Of a stretch of 52,394 nucleotides of DNA, positions 34,090 through 42,067 are shown piece by piece. The notes beneath the pieces are model-generated. The model worked only from the letters and a program-made list of their open reading frames with translations. It made no database searches and was not told the DNA's origin. The translations under genes and the position numbers were made by a program. Every line of letters starts with the position of its first letter. Positions within the stretch are counted from its first letter, which is position 1. Source of the DNA: Candidatus Bathyarchaeota archaeon BA2 (lineage in GTDB: Archaea > Thermoproteota > Bathyarchaeia > Bathyarchaeales > Bathyarchaeaceae); assembly GCA_001399795.1 (NCBI GenBank), contig LIHK01000006.1, positions 1-52,394 on the forward strand, in the 5' to 3' direction.

Positions 34090-35148
34090 CTATTTCCTGG
34101 GGGTTAATGGCGCTGAGTAGTCAAGATGAGTGAACACTTCGTCTGTTGGATAGAGAACCGTGCCTATAACTTGTCCTTCCCTCAACTGCCATGTTTTTCG
34201 TTCAGGGTCTATGGTTTCAAGTCTCGGCCCTTCCGCCTTAAATAGAAGCTCATTAGGGCTATCGGCAAGGATTCCAGCCCCGAAGGGCACTTTCACCTCA
34301 GAGTAATCCACTGTTGCCGTAGCCACGAGATAGTTGCCATCTATGCTTACTCTCTTGAAAGCAAACGATGTAGGATTGCTACAAATATCGCTAACTGTAG
34401 CAGCTACCGGCTCGGATGCCGTAATGCTCTCAGCGACAATTATCCCGCCAAATTCATCAACCATCCACTTAGGTCCAAAGTCTATCTCATCCATAGGCGT
34501 TTTGATTAAAGCGCCTTTAACTTCTCCGGCGGAGAAATAAAAGTGATATGTAGTCCCCTCGTAAACAACTGTGAACTCTGTAGGCAGGATGTCAAAATGG
34601 TCGGATAATACTAAGTAGAGGCTGTCCCGGGAATAGACCACATAGGGGAAGATGGGTAGGTCTTGGGGGAAATGAGGGATTGAAATGTAGTTAGTAAGTT
34701 GATCTGCGACTTCTTTCGGCATTGTGGCAATGAGACCTTCTACCTTAACTGGGGCCAAGTCTAGGCCTTGTTGCTTTGCCCCTTCTACAGATAAGTAATC
34801 CATTGTCAGCTTAGCAGAAGCGGAAACTTCTAAAGTGTTGGTAACAGCGTGATAAATACCAGTCACTCGATAAAATCCCGCTTCCATCTCAGCAATATCG
34901 CCACCTAGATTGAAGCCACCTCTACCGTCGATGAGTAGTCTTGGCGGGCTGGCTGTGACATACGCTTGTCCTGATACCTCTATAGTTTGCCCATCATAGG
35001 TAGATGGGTTACTGATAACCTCGGAGATGGAGTCAATTTGCGTGGCGGGCCGTGGGCCTTCCCCTTTCCATGGGACTATGGTGACAAGAACCACTGCAAC
35101 TACAGCAATGATTACTAAAGGAATTAGAACTAAAGCCCATCGTTTCAT
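34090..35148 (-). CDS. N-terminal half of the split, membrane-anchored surface protein
   Basis: 352 aa starting with a short charged N-terminus and one TM/signal segment (about residues 4-27, WALVLIPLVIIAVVAVVLV). Repeated beta-rich modules follow, each opening with an ISEVISNPSTYDGQTIEVSG-type motif (again near DICSNPTSFAFKRVSIDG). The same motif recurs in the next ORF (ISELNPVTGDPSQYWGKVVEFDG), strong evidence that the two ORFs were one protein of roughly 680 aa. The style resembles bacterial extracytoplasmic proteins, so horizontal transfer is plausible. The frame ends at the five-base run at 34099-34103. Confidence 0.7.
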   Translation of the reverse strand: MKRWALVLIPLVIIAVVAVVLVTIVPWKGEGPRPATQIDSISEVISNPSTYDGQTIEVSGQAYVTASPPRLLIDGRGGFNLGGDIAEMEAGFYRVTGIYHAVTNTLEVSASAKLTMDYLSVEGAKQQGLDLAPVKVEGLIATMPKEVADQLTNYISIPHFPQDLPIFPYVVYSRDSLYLVLSDHFDILPTEFTVVYEGTTYHFYFSAGEVKGALIKTPMDEIDFGPKWMVDEFGGIIVAESITASEPVAATVSDICSNPTSFAFKRVSIDGNYLVATATVDYSEVKVPFGAGILADSPNELLFKAEGPRLETIDPERKTWQLREGQVIGTVLYPTDEVFTHLDYSAPLTPRK

Positions 35149-35510
35149 GGTTAGCCCCCTTTCATTATACCACGCACATTAACTCTGGTTAGCTTTGCAT
35201 ATACGGTCATTGTTATTATAGAGGTGTGCACAATTTAATTTTTTGTTGTTCTGACTGCATTCCACATGCGGTGGACTCTATGCCTAGACAGTAGGACAAG
35301 TCTGAAGGACGCATTTGCAGCTTTTCCATTGAAATCAACTTTTACACGGCTCCAGAAGTTTGGTGAGAAGAATAAAGGTTTGGCATTTCGATACGCACAT
35401 ATACGCTAATTCGGGAAAGGGCATACATATTTTTATGTCTTAAATGTCTATTATTTATTGAGGATAATTTATTAAGTAGGATTTCAAGGAATCAATAGGA
35501 ATCGATAGGT
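35149..35510. other. 362-bp intergenic region holding a kae1 scrap
   Basis: It separates the divergent surface-protein and TFE-beta genes. It contains the kae1 5' fragment (35267-35293). AT-rich TATA-like sequence (tatttttatgtctt and tttattgagg) lies 35-85 bp before the TFE-beta start. Nothing else is recognisable. Confidence 0.5.
35267..35293 (-). pseudogene. Ghost of the kae1 5' end
   Basis: The minus strand encodes YCLGIESTA, identical to residues 2-10 of the intact Kae1, using different codons at five positions (for example TCC versus AGC for Ser). Homology stops after this on both sides; the next codons give Cys-Gly-Met, and the codon before Tyr is not ATG. It is on the same strand as kae1, 2.2 kb upstream. 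The protein match with synonymous changes shows it derives from a once-functional, diverged kae1 allele. Confidence 0.55.
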
Positions 35511-35888
35511 ATGGCAAGACGCAACGACCTAGAACATAAAGCCCTCCACCTAATCGCCAACACCGGAAACCAAGGCGTGCTCCAATCCGAACTGTGGCGA
35601 AATTTGGACGCTAGCAGCAGGGAAGGCTCCAGAATAGCCATAAAACTGGAGAACAAGGGTTTGGTTCGTCGTGAACGTGAACTTTTCAGCGGAAGATGGA
35701 CGTACAGACTCTACCCGAAGAGACAACCAGCATCCATCAACTCCATTGTCAATTGTCCCTGCCTAATGTGCCCAGATGATTCCCGATGCGGAGCCTGGAG
35801 CACCATTTCGCCCAACGACTGCGAAAAATTAACAGAATGGATTCTGATCCTTGTGCAGAGGGAAACGAACCCCTCGGGTGAAACCTAA
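35511..35888 (+). CDS. TFE-beta-like (RPC34/RPC39 family) Fe-S transcription factor
   Basis: 125 aa. The first 70 residues form a winged helix (VLQSELWRNLDASSREGSRIAIKLENKGLVRRE). The C-terminal part has a Cys cluster (C82, C84, C87, C93, C104) in CPCLMCPDDSRCG followed by ISPNDCEKLTEWI, the pattern of the [4Fe-4S] domain of archaeal TFE-beta and eukaryotic RPC39. TFE-beta pairs with TFE-alpha to help promoter opening by RNA polymerase. It lies two bases upstream of the FtsJ-type methyltransferase. TFE-beta is known from Crenarchaea and related groups, consistent with TACK ancestry. Confidence 0.75.
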   Translation: MARRNDLEHKALHLIANTGNQGVLQSELWRNLDASSREGSRIAIKLENKGLVRRERELFSGRWTYRLYPKRQPASINSIVNCPCLMCPDDSRCGAWSTISPNDCEKLTEWILILVQRETNPSGET

Positions 35889-35890
35889 TC

Positions 35891-36514
35891 TTGCCGAAAG
35901 CATGGGTCAGAGAACGGAAAAGGGAGTATTATTATCAAAAAGCAAAGGAGGAAGAGTTCCGGTCACGCGCGGCTTACAAGCTCCTTCAAGCGGTGGAAAA
36001 ACATCGATTCATCAGGCCCGGCGACGTAGTGGCGGATTTAGGCGCTGCTCCAGGCGGCTGGACTCAAGCTTCTCTAAGGATTGTGGGCAGCAAGGGCTTC
36101 GTGCTTGGGGTTGACCTCAAACGCATGGAGCCGATTGATCAGCCTAACGTTCGCACCATCATTGGCGACGTAACGGATTCTCAAACAACCCAAAATATCA
36201 AGGAGTTCTTGCCACGCTCAGCCGATGTCGTAATTTCAGATGCCTCGCCAAACGTGTCAGGCATTTGGGAGCTTGACCACGCCCGCCAAATCGACCTTGC
36301 AAGGCATTCTTTACGAGTCGCCACTTCTGTTCTTAAGCCGGATGGAAACTTTTTCGTTAAAGTCTTTCAAGGAGACATGCTCAACGACTTTGTTAAAGAA
36401 GTTAAACAACATTTCGGCTTTGTAAAACTCGTCAAACCAAAAGCAAGCAGAGCGAAAAGCGCGGAACTATACGTCCTTGGAGTGAACTTCAGATTTCGGA
36501 GGCCGTCCGCGTAA
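35891..36514 (+). CDS. rlmE: FtsJ/RrmJ-type rRNA 2'-O-methyltransferase
   Basis: 207 aa Rossmann-fold SAM methyltransferase. The SAM-binding motif is GAAPGGW (51-57). The K-D-K-E catalytic tetrad fits K30 (AAYKL), D117 (SDASP), K157 (VKVFQG) and the Glu in SAELYVLG. It methylates 2'-O of a uridine in 23S rRNA or, in archaeal relatives, a tRNA or rRNA site. The start is TTG at 35891, two bases after the TFE-beta stop, so the genes are co-transcribed. Confidence 0.93.
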   Translation: MPKAWVRERKREYYYQKAKEEEFRSRAAYKLLQAVEKHRFIRPGDVVADLGAAPGGWTQASLRIVGSKGFVLGVDLKRMEPIDQPNVRTIIGDVTDSQTTQNIKEFLPRSADVVISDASPNVSGIWELDHARQIDLARHSLRVATSVLKPDGNFFVKVFQGDMLNDFVKEVKQHFGFVKLVKPKASRAKSAELYVLGVNFRFRRPSA

Positions 36515-36678
36515 CTCTGTACAATCACAACTCATTCAATTTTTCGTCGTCATTCGGCCATAAAATAACTCTTCAAATAGCCAGAAATAAACCTATCCAT
36601 AAACTCACTGAAATTGGCAACCTTTAATAGTGTAGAGAGAAATCTTTTCAAAACTATGTGATACACGGTGAAGATGTC

Positions 36679-37371
36679 TTGAGAGTAGTTGCAGCGGACT
36701 CGGGTGCCGCCATTTTGAACGATCGCTTCGAACCCTTGTCGGTGGTTGCCGCAGTTGCTGCTCTAGTAGAGCCTCCCTACAGAGAAGCCAGCCTTCACCT
36801 AGCAGAGCCCATCTTCGCCAACGTGAAAAAGGGATACCTTCTAATAGTTCACGAACTTGAGCTTTGCCAAAAACTTTTGAAAGAAACCACAGCAGACGTG
36901 GTCCACCTGGACATGTCTTTGGGAGGTATAAGCCTAGAGGAATTTTCTGTGGTTGGAATTTCCAGGCTAAGGATTTCGAGCAAGGCACGAGGGCAGGTTT
37001 TAAAGATTCTGCCAAAAATAAGAAAGATCGCTGCGGATATCAAGCGCGTTTATGGCATAGAAGTTTTAGCCCTCGGAAAAGGAAGCATCCCAGTAAGAAT
37101 AGCTGAACTAACCTCAGGCGCCTACGCTGTCCTCTACTCTGCAGAAAAAGCGATTAAAGAAAAGAGAAAGCTAAGGCTTGGGTTACCAGCGAAATGCCAA
37201 GCGAAGATTCTTAAGGACTGTGTAGCGCTGCAATCTTTGGTGCCAGCTGAACAGGAAGTCGTGAGCCACGCTAGGGACGATAAGGGAATTTTGGAAAAAG
37301 TTCAGACGGTGGAGATGCTTAATCCTTGCGCACGAGGCTTCAGATTGTTAGAGATAACTCCTAAGGTTTAA
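36679..37371 (+). CDS. DUF4152 archaeal conserved protein
   Basis: About 230 aa, similar to archaeal DUF4152 proteins through VVAADSGAAIL at the start, ADVVHLDMSLGGI in the middle and EVLALGKGSIPVRIAELTSGAY near the end. A Pyrococcus member has been reported as a nuclease-like fold; I would not assign activity here. The start is most likely TTG at 36679, eight bases after ggtga; the GTG at 36658 adds seven residues that do not fit the family. Confidence 0.75.
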   Translation: MRVVAADSGAAILNDRFEPLSVVAAVAALVEPPYREASLHLAEPIFANVKKGYLLIVHELELCQKLLKETTADVVHLDMSLGGISLEEFSVVGISRLRISSKARGQVLKILPKIRKIAADIKRVYGIEVLALGKGSIPVRIAELTSGAYAVLYSAEKAIKEKRKLRLGLPAKCQAKILKDCVALQSLVPAEQEVVSHARDDKGILEKVQTVEMLNPCARGFRLLEITPKV

Positions 37372-37432
37372 ACGCCAACCCCACACCGTGATAACAGTTA
37401 TTGGAGCCTTTCCAGCGACTTCAACCTGAAGA

Positions 37433-38302
37433 TCATGTTTTACTTCTCACCTTCACCACTTCAAGGCTCATGTCAAGCGCTTTTACGCTGTCAGTTATTT
37501 CTCCGAAACTGAGAATGTCAACTCCTGTAGCGGCAAAGTCAAGAATGTTTTGCTCGTTCACTCCGCCGCTGGCTTCGATCAAGATCTTGCTTCGAAGCTT
37601 CTCCTTCTCAAGCAGCGTTATGGTCTTCTTTATCTGTTGGGGAGAAAAATTGTCTAGCATAACTATGTCGGCTCCTGCCTTCGCGGCCTCCAACGCCTCG
37701 TTGTCCTTGGAAACTTCGATTTCAATTTTCTTAGAAAACGATACAGCGTCTCTCACTTTTTTCACAGCCTTACTGATGTCTCCAACAACTGCTAAGTGAT
37801 TGTCTTTTATGATAACGAGGTCGTCTAGGTGTAGGCGGTGGATATCGCCTCCGCCGATCATCACCGCCTTTTTATCGAAGTACGAGAGGCCTGGCGCCCC
37901 CTTTCGAGTGCAAGATATCCGAGTTTTATAGCCTGCGCGACTAACCTTCTCAATCAACCGGCGGGTTATGGTGGCTATGCCGCTCATCCTCGTGAGGAGG
38001 TTGAGGAGAGTTCGTTCGATTGAAAGAAGTGTTCTGGCATCTCCAACTATACTTAATACAGTTGCTTTTTTACTAACCATTGATCCGTCAGACACGAGAA
38101 GCTTAACTTGGAAATCAAAGCTTTCTAAAAATGCGAGGGCTTCTTCTATTCCGGCTATCACCCCGGATTCATTCGTGACGATCTCTGCTTCAACTATTGT
38201 TTCGGGAGGAATTGTGAGAGATGTGGTTATGTCGCCTTGGCCAACGTCTTCTTCCAAAAACTTTCGAATTTTTTCCTCCAACACTTTCTTAGGAAGAAAC
38301 AT
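37433..38302 (-). CDS. nadC: Nicotinate-nucleotide pyrophosphorylase NadC
   Basis: 289 aa quinolinate phosphoribosyltransferase, which makes nicotinate mononucleotide from quinolinate and PRPP in NAD synthesis. Motifs are TRMSGIATITRRL, SCTRKGAPGLSYFDKKAVMIGGGDIHR and DLVIIKDNHL, with the C-terminal barrel segments IMLDNFSP and EASGGV. It overlaps the upstream glycosyltransferase by 14 bases. Another NAD gene, nadM, is at 43325-43867. Confidence 0.96.
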   Translation of the reverse strand: MFLPKKVLEEKIRKFLEEDVGQGDITTSLTIPPETIVEAEIVTNESGVIAGIEEALAFLESFDFQVKLLVSDGSMVSKKATVLSIVGDARTLLSIERTLLNLLTRMSGIATITRRLIEKVSRAGYKTRISCTRKGAPGLSYFDKKAVMIGGGDIHRLHLDDLVIIKDNHLAVVGDISKAVKKVRDAVSFSKKIEIEVSKDNEALEAAKAGADIVMLDNFSPQQIKKTITLLEKEKLRSKILIEASGGVNEQNILDFAATGVDILSFGEITDSVKALDMSLEVVKVRSKT

Positions 38303-39494
38303 TTGTGATTCCTCCTTCAGCCGCCTCCATTATCAATTGGATTGCTGTTTCCAAACCATTTAACTTTAGAGCGTCTTCCTGAATCTGTTTTGTCCTTTCT
38401 TGAAATTGGCTGTTCTCCAAAATTTTTCGAACGGTTTCAAGAAGCATTTGTTTGTTAAGATTTTCCTGCTCGATCATTTTGGCGATACCCAGTTCAACAG
38501 CGTTTTTTGCGTTGTTAAGTTGTTCGGTGTGACTTGGTGTGGGCACGAGAATTAAAGGTTTGCCGTAGCAAATGCATTGTGCCACGGTCCCGTGGCCTGC
38601 CCTAGCGATTACGAGATCACAGGCTTTCAGGTATTCGAAGCGGTTAGGTATCCACCCATAAACGGTCAAGTTTCCATCTTGAACAGGCTTGATTGAAGCG
38701 TTTGGATAACCAAGAGACATGACAATTTGATAGTCTTCTGGAAATTCCCTGAGGATTTGCCTAAGAATTCCCGTGAAATAGGCTCGCTCTTTCACGGGTC
38801 CGCTTATGGGCGCAAAGATTAAAGGCTTGTCCCCTGCTAAGCCGAGTTTTTTCCGAATTTGTTTCTGGCTTGGCAGGTCATCGGGGCGCACAGATAACAC
38901 GGGTCCTATGAACTTTACGCGTTTTCGATATGCCTTTGGAATTCGCAGATTTCCAGTTGAAAGGGTGTAGGGCGGAGGGAAATCTGGAATCAAAGTCTGT
39001 GTTCCAGTGGTCCATATTTTTCCAATAACTGTGAGGGTAAAGGCGTCTACAAGTCTGGCGAGCCTCAGGAATCGTCTGTGTCTTGGAATGATTACTTGAA
39101 ATTGGTTAAGAATGCAAATTTCGGGTATTCCCAACAGTTTTGCGGCTACCAGAGGCGAAACTCGCGAATCTGATATGACTATGTCGGGCTTAAACGCTTT
39201 CATGATTTTGATTTCAGCGTCAACTTGTTTCAGAAAAGTAAAGGATGCAAAGAAGGGCCCCGGGTTAACCGTTGTTTGTCTGAAATCAATGGTTCCGTCA
39301 GGTTTGACCACAAATCCGATGGGTGGAACCTCTACCACTGGAAACTCCTCTTGTTGAACGTATCTTAGGCCATCCTTGTAGGTGGAGAATAAAACTTGGG
39401 CCCCTGCCTCTTCCAGTTTCCTAGCTATGGGAAGGCAACGACCTACGTGGCCGAGGCCGACACCGCACGGGGAAAATTGAACCCTCATAAACAT
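38289..39494 (-). CDS. MurG/UGT-like glycosyltransferase (GT-B fold)
   Basis: 401 aa. The N-terminal Rossmann domain opens with CGVGLGHVGRCLPIARKL, the acceptor-binding glycine-rich loop. The C-terminal domain has the nucleotide-sugar site ACDLVIARAGHGTVAQCICYGKPLILVPTPSHTEQ, as in MurG and UDP-glucuronosyltransferases. It probably transfers a sugar to a lipid or small molecule on the cytoplasmic face. It precedes and overlaps nadC, an unusual pairing. Acceptor unknown. Confidence 0.85.
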   Translation of the reverse strand: MFMRVQFSPCGVGLGHVGRCLPIARKLEEAGAQVLFSTYKDGLRYVQQEEFPVVEVPPIGFVVKPDGTIDFRQTTVNPGPFFASFTFLKQVDAEIKIMKAFKPDIVISDSRVSPLVAAKLLGIPEICILNQFQVIIPRHRRFLRLARLVDAFTLTVIGKIWTTGTQTLIPDFPPPYTLSTGNLRIPKAYRKRVKFIGPVLSVRPDDLPSQKQIRKKLGLAGDKPLIFAPISGPVKERAYFTGILRQILREFPEDYQIVMSLGYPNASIKPVQDGNLTVYGWIPNRFEYLKACDLVIARAGHGTVAQCICYGKPLILVPTPSHTEQLNNAKNAVELGIAKMIEQENLNKQMLLETVRKILENSQFQERTKQIQEDALKLNGLETAIQLIMEAAEGGITNVSS

Positions 39495-39559
39495 GGTTCC
39501 TTAGCGTTTTTCAGTTCTATTTTGTGCTTTGATGGCGCCTCCTCAAAGAGGATCGCCTG

Positions 39560-39596
39560 AACCTTCATATTTTGGAGATATCAAAATATGAAGGTT
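39560..39596. terminator. Perfect 15-bp hairpin spanning the stop codon of the MBL-fold gene
   Basis: aaccttcatattttg (39560-39574) and caaaatatgaaggtt (39582-39596) are exact complements around a seven-base loop. On the minus strand the last codons and stop of the MBL-fold gene (end 39581) lie in the stem and loop. It sits between that gene and the glycosyltransferase, so it probably terminates or attenuates transcription. Confidence 0.6.
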
Positions 39597-40516
39597 GTTC
39601 CTACGGCGCTAGGGATGAAGTTCTCTGGCATGGCGTTCAGAATTACATTGGTTGCTTTCCATCCTGTGTCGTGGCAAGGAACAATAAATGTTGGTCTGAT
39701 TTTCTTAAGCTCTTCCACAGTTGGATCTATAATAAATTCATTTGGAAAAGATAGGTGAAAACCTCCCATGAGCGCATATACCTCATTTACTCTGGTCACC
39801 TCTCTGGCGTAGAGAACCGTGTTTATGATTCCCGCATGGGCGCAACCGGAGATGATTACGAGCCCCTTTCCCTTTACGTTCATCACCAATGCTTGATCAT
39901 CTCTAATCAAAGGGTCCGGCTGAGGCTTTCCGTCAATTTCTGCATAATGAGCGGGAAACCCTTGTTCGAACTGTGTTCTTCTGGGTATCTCGCCCGTGGC
40001 GAGCACAAGGTTCCCTAATAGAGGGTACGGTTCCGCTATCTTGACAACCTTTGCTCCCGCTTCTAGAACTCTGTCCTCTTCCAATGACCGAAATCTTATT
40101 TTCTGGCCGGTTGGTAGGACCACCCACCTTTTGAGGAAGGCATCAGGATGCAAGACGACGGGCATCTGAGGTTTACCAATTCGTTTAAGAATGGACATTA
40201 AGCCTCCAGAGTGGTCAAAATGACCATGACTAAGAACGATGAGTTCGACATTGCTTAGATCGACTCCAAGCCTATCAACATTAAACAAGACCACGTCCCC
40301 ACAGGCTCCTGTGTCAAACAGCATTCTATGACTGATGTTTTTCAGGTAAACATCGATAAGAGCGGAAAATCCATGCTCGGCCCTTAGAGGTGGAAGCATT
40401 TCCGTTCCTTTGAAGAAGGGCGCTCTCGTTGCATGAGGAGAACCTTGAATCAGCATATCTGTTACGTTATCTACCAGGATAGTTATTTCAACCCGATCAA
40501 CTTTTTGCAGCAACAT
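39581..40516 (-). CDS. MBL-fold metallo-hydrolase (RFAP-synthase-like family)
   Basis: 311 aa. The metal motif HGHFDHSGG is clear, with GACGDVVLFN before it and SGCAHAGIINTVLYA after it, as in the metallo-beta-lactamase subfamily annotated as 7,8-dihydropterin-6-methyl-4-(ribofuranosyl)aminobenzene 5'-phosphate synthase-like. In methanogens a relative acts in the methanopterin pathway; the broader subfamily is of mixed function. The C-terminal FIVPCHDTGWKA completes the site. No pterin genes are adjacent. Confidence 0.82.
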   Translation of the reverse strand: MLLQKVDRVEITILVDNVTDMLIQGSPHATRAPFFKGTEMLPPLRAEHGFSALIDVYLKNISHRMLFDTGACGDVVLFNVDRLGVDLSNVELIVLSHGHFDHSGGLMSILKRIGKPQMPVVLHPDAFLKRWVVLPTGQKIRFRSLEEDRVLEAGAKVVKIAEPYPLLGNLVLATGEIPRRTQFEQGFPAHYAEIDGKPQPDPLIRDDQALVMNVKGKGLVIISGCAHAGIINTVLYAREVTRVNEVYALMGGFHLSFPNEFIIDPTVEELKKIRPTFIVPCHDTGWKATNVILNAMPENFIPSAVGTTFIF

Positions 40517-40590
40517 GTTGTTTGCTTATCAACGTTTAGTATTTAAAAATTCGCGTACTTGCGTCCCGTGCGCGCAGACTTTTCGAAAAT

Positions 40591-41226
40591 CTAAACATTA
40601 GACTTTTTTCGCATTTCTTTAACGACTATCTCGCTCTTTGGAGCCGTTTCTTCGAAAATTATTGCTTGAAACTTGTAGATTTTTGTTCCTTCCAGTAGCC
40701 AGCAGTCTGGCGACAAGCCGGCTTTCATGCAGCATTGGCAAAGGAACTCCTCTTCTTCCCAGTTCCACTCGATGGGCACTTGAGGAAGAAGCAGACCCTT
40801 GTAGTAGCTTCTTTCAACGATAAGTCCGTCTTGTCCAACCTTAATTTTCTGGGGATAATCTGTAGGTTTCTGGGCCTCCACGAGTTGGGGAGGAGTAAGT
40901 ACGCTCACTTCAAAAACTATGTGGTCAAGTTCATTGAAAGAGACTGGGGGGAAGCGGGGGTCTTGCGTTGCGGAGTTGATGGCGGATTCGATTACAGCCC
41001 GCGTTAAAGGCGTGGTTGGATACGGGAAACCAATACAGCCCCTTAATCCCTTTTTTCCTTGGTAAAAGCTGTTTAATGTGACGAAAACTCCGCAGTGTTC
41101 CATAAGCTTTGACGAAACGTCCTTAGGAACGGCTATGATTTTTCCGTTCTTGAGGTATTCCTCCACGGCCTTTCGAGCGAGCCTTACGAGGGAACGGCAC
41201 TCTTCGAGGGTTAACTGAAACACCAT
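40591..41226 (-). CDS. AMMECR1-domain protein
   Basis: 211 aa with the AMMECR1 hallmark [14 protein letters not shown], followed by [24 protein letters not shown] and [27 protein letters not shown]. The family is conserved in archaea and eukaryotes; an enzymatic role is suspected but unproven, and in archaea it is often near MEMO genes. Here it is near the proteasome gene. Intact, single gene. Confidence 0.93.
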   Translation of the reverse strand: MVFQLTLEECRSLVRLARKAVEEYLKNGKIIAVPKDVSSKLMEHCGVFVTLNSFYQGKKGLRGCIGFPYPTTPLTRAVIESAINSATQDPRFPPVSFNELDHIVFEVSVLTPPQLVEAQKPTDYPQKIKVGQDGLIVERSYYKGLLLPQVPIEWNWEEEEFLCQCCMKAGLSPDCWLLEGTKIYKFQAIIFEETAPKSEIVVKEMRKKSNV

Positions 41227-41343
41227 GCTGATCCAACCCTTAGTCTGTAGGATGATGAAAGCCTAAATGGTGTTAAGGCTTCTGAACTTAGTTTTAATAT
41301 TCTGCAGAAAATAAGCTTAAGGTTTCTATTTCACCCGGGCATG

Positions 41344-41982
41344 CTAGAATTTTCTGGATTCTTCTTGGATTCCGTCTTTTGTGATTGTGAGGAAGTCTAC
41401 GCCGTCGCCGCTCATGATGTCTCGACTCACAGCCGATTTCACGGCTCTGAACACGAGCTCTTTCGCTTCTTTTACGGTCATGTTCTCTTTGTACCCTTCT
41501 TCTAGGACTCCGACGGCGATTTCGGCTCCTGAGCCCACTGCAGCGAATTTGTCGGGTATAACCGATCCAAGGACGTCTAACACGTATATTGATGCCCCCT
41601 CGTCATCCATTCCACCCACAATAGTTTGGGTGATATATGGAAACAACCGTCTACTGAAAAGCAGGTTGGACATAACCTTGGCGGCGGATTTTACGGGTAT
41701 GGGTCTTCCAGCGTCGAGCCTGAACAGGTTCGCGTAGGCTTCTACCTCCCGCACCAAAATCTGCATGTCGGAGACCATTCCCGCGCACGCTGCGCCGATT
41801 CTGTCGGTTATCGTGAAAACCTTCTTTCCAACTCTGCTCATCACCATGTAACCATAAGAAACCCTTTTCTCAGAGGCTAAGATTACGCCGTCAGAGCAAA
41901 CCACGCCTAATGTGGTGGCGCCTGGAATCCAAAAATGTTGAGGTTGCCCTTGTTCATTCAAATCTTGTTCCTCTGTTTCCAT
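41344..41982 (-). CDS. psmB: Proteasome beta subunit with Ala at the Thr1 position
   Basis: 212 aa with a 20-residue leader ahead of GATTLGVVCSDGVILASEKR. The core has the beta-subunit landmarks GKKVFTI, CAGMVSDMQ, IVGGMDDEG, AVGSGAEIAVGVLE and SGDGVDFLTI. Aligning by the invariant Gly after the nucleophile loop, the residue at Thr1 of active subunits (TTTVG in Thermoplasma) is Ala22, followed by Thr-Thr-Leu-Gly. This resembles the non-catalytic beta type of Crenarchaea and Thaumarchaeota, which mixes with an active beta. Processing one residue later at Thr23 cannot be excluded. The alpha subunit is not in the window. Confidence 0.88.
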   Translation of the reverse strand: METEEQDLNEQGQPQHFWIPGATTLGVVCSDGVILASEKRVSYGYMVMSRVGKKVFTITDRIGAACAGMVSDMQILVREVEAYANLFRLDAGRPIPVKSAAKVMSNLLFSRRLFPYITQTIVGGMDDEGASIYVLDVLGSVIPDKFAAVGSGAEIAVGVLEEGYKENMTVKEAKELVFRAVKSAVSRDIMSGDGVDFLTITKDGIQEESRKF

Positions 41983-42020
41983 GCAGTAATATGCTGAGAC
42001 ACTTTTAAACTTAATTGTAA

Positions 42021-42030
42021 AATTATAAAT
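42021..42030 (+). promoter_or_regulatory. TATA-like box of the psmB/PH-domain divergent promoter
   Basis: aattataaat lies 38-47 bases before the ATG of the PH-domain gene. On the other strand TTTAAAAG (42002-42009) is 20-27 bases before the psmB start, so this 85-bp spacer carries two divergent promoters. Confidence 0.4.
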
Positions 42031-42067
42031 GTTTAGTTGATAACTCCTTGTATTTGGTGGAGGGTTT

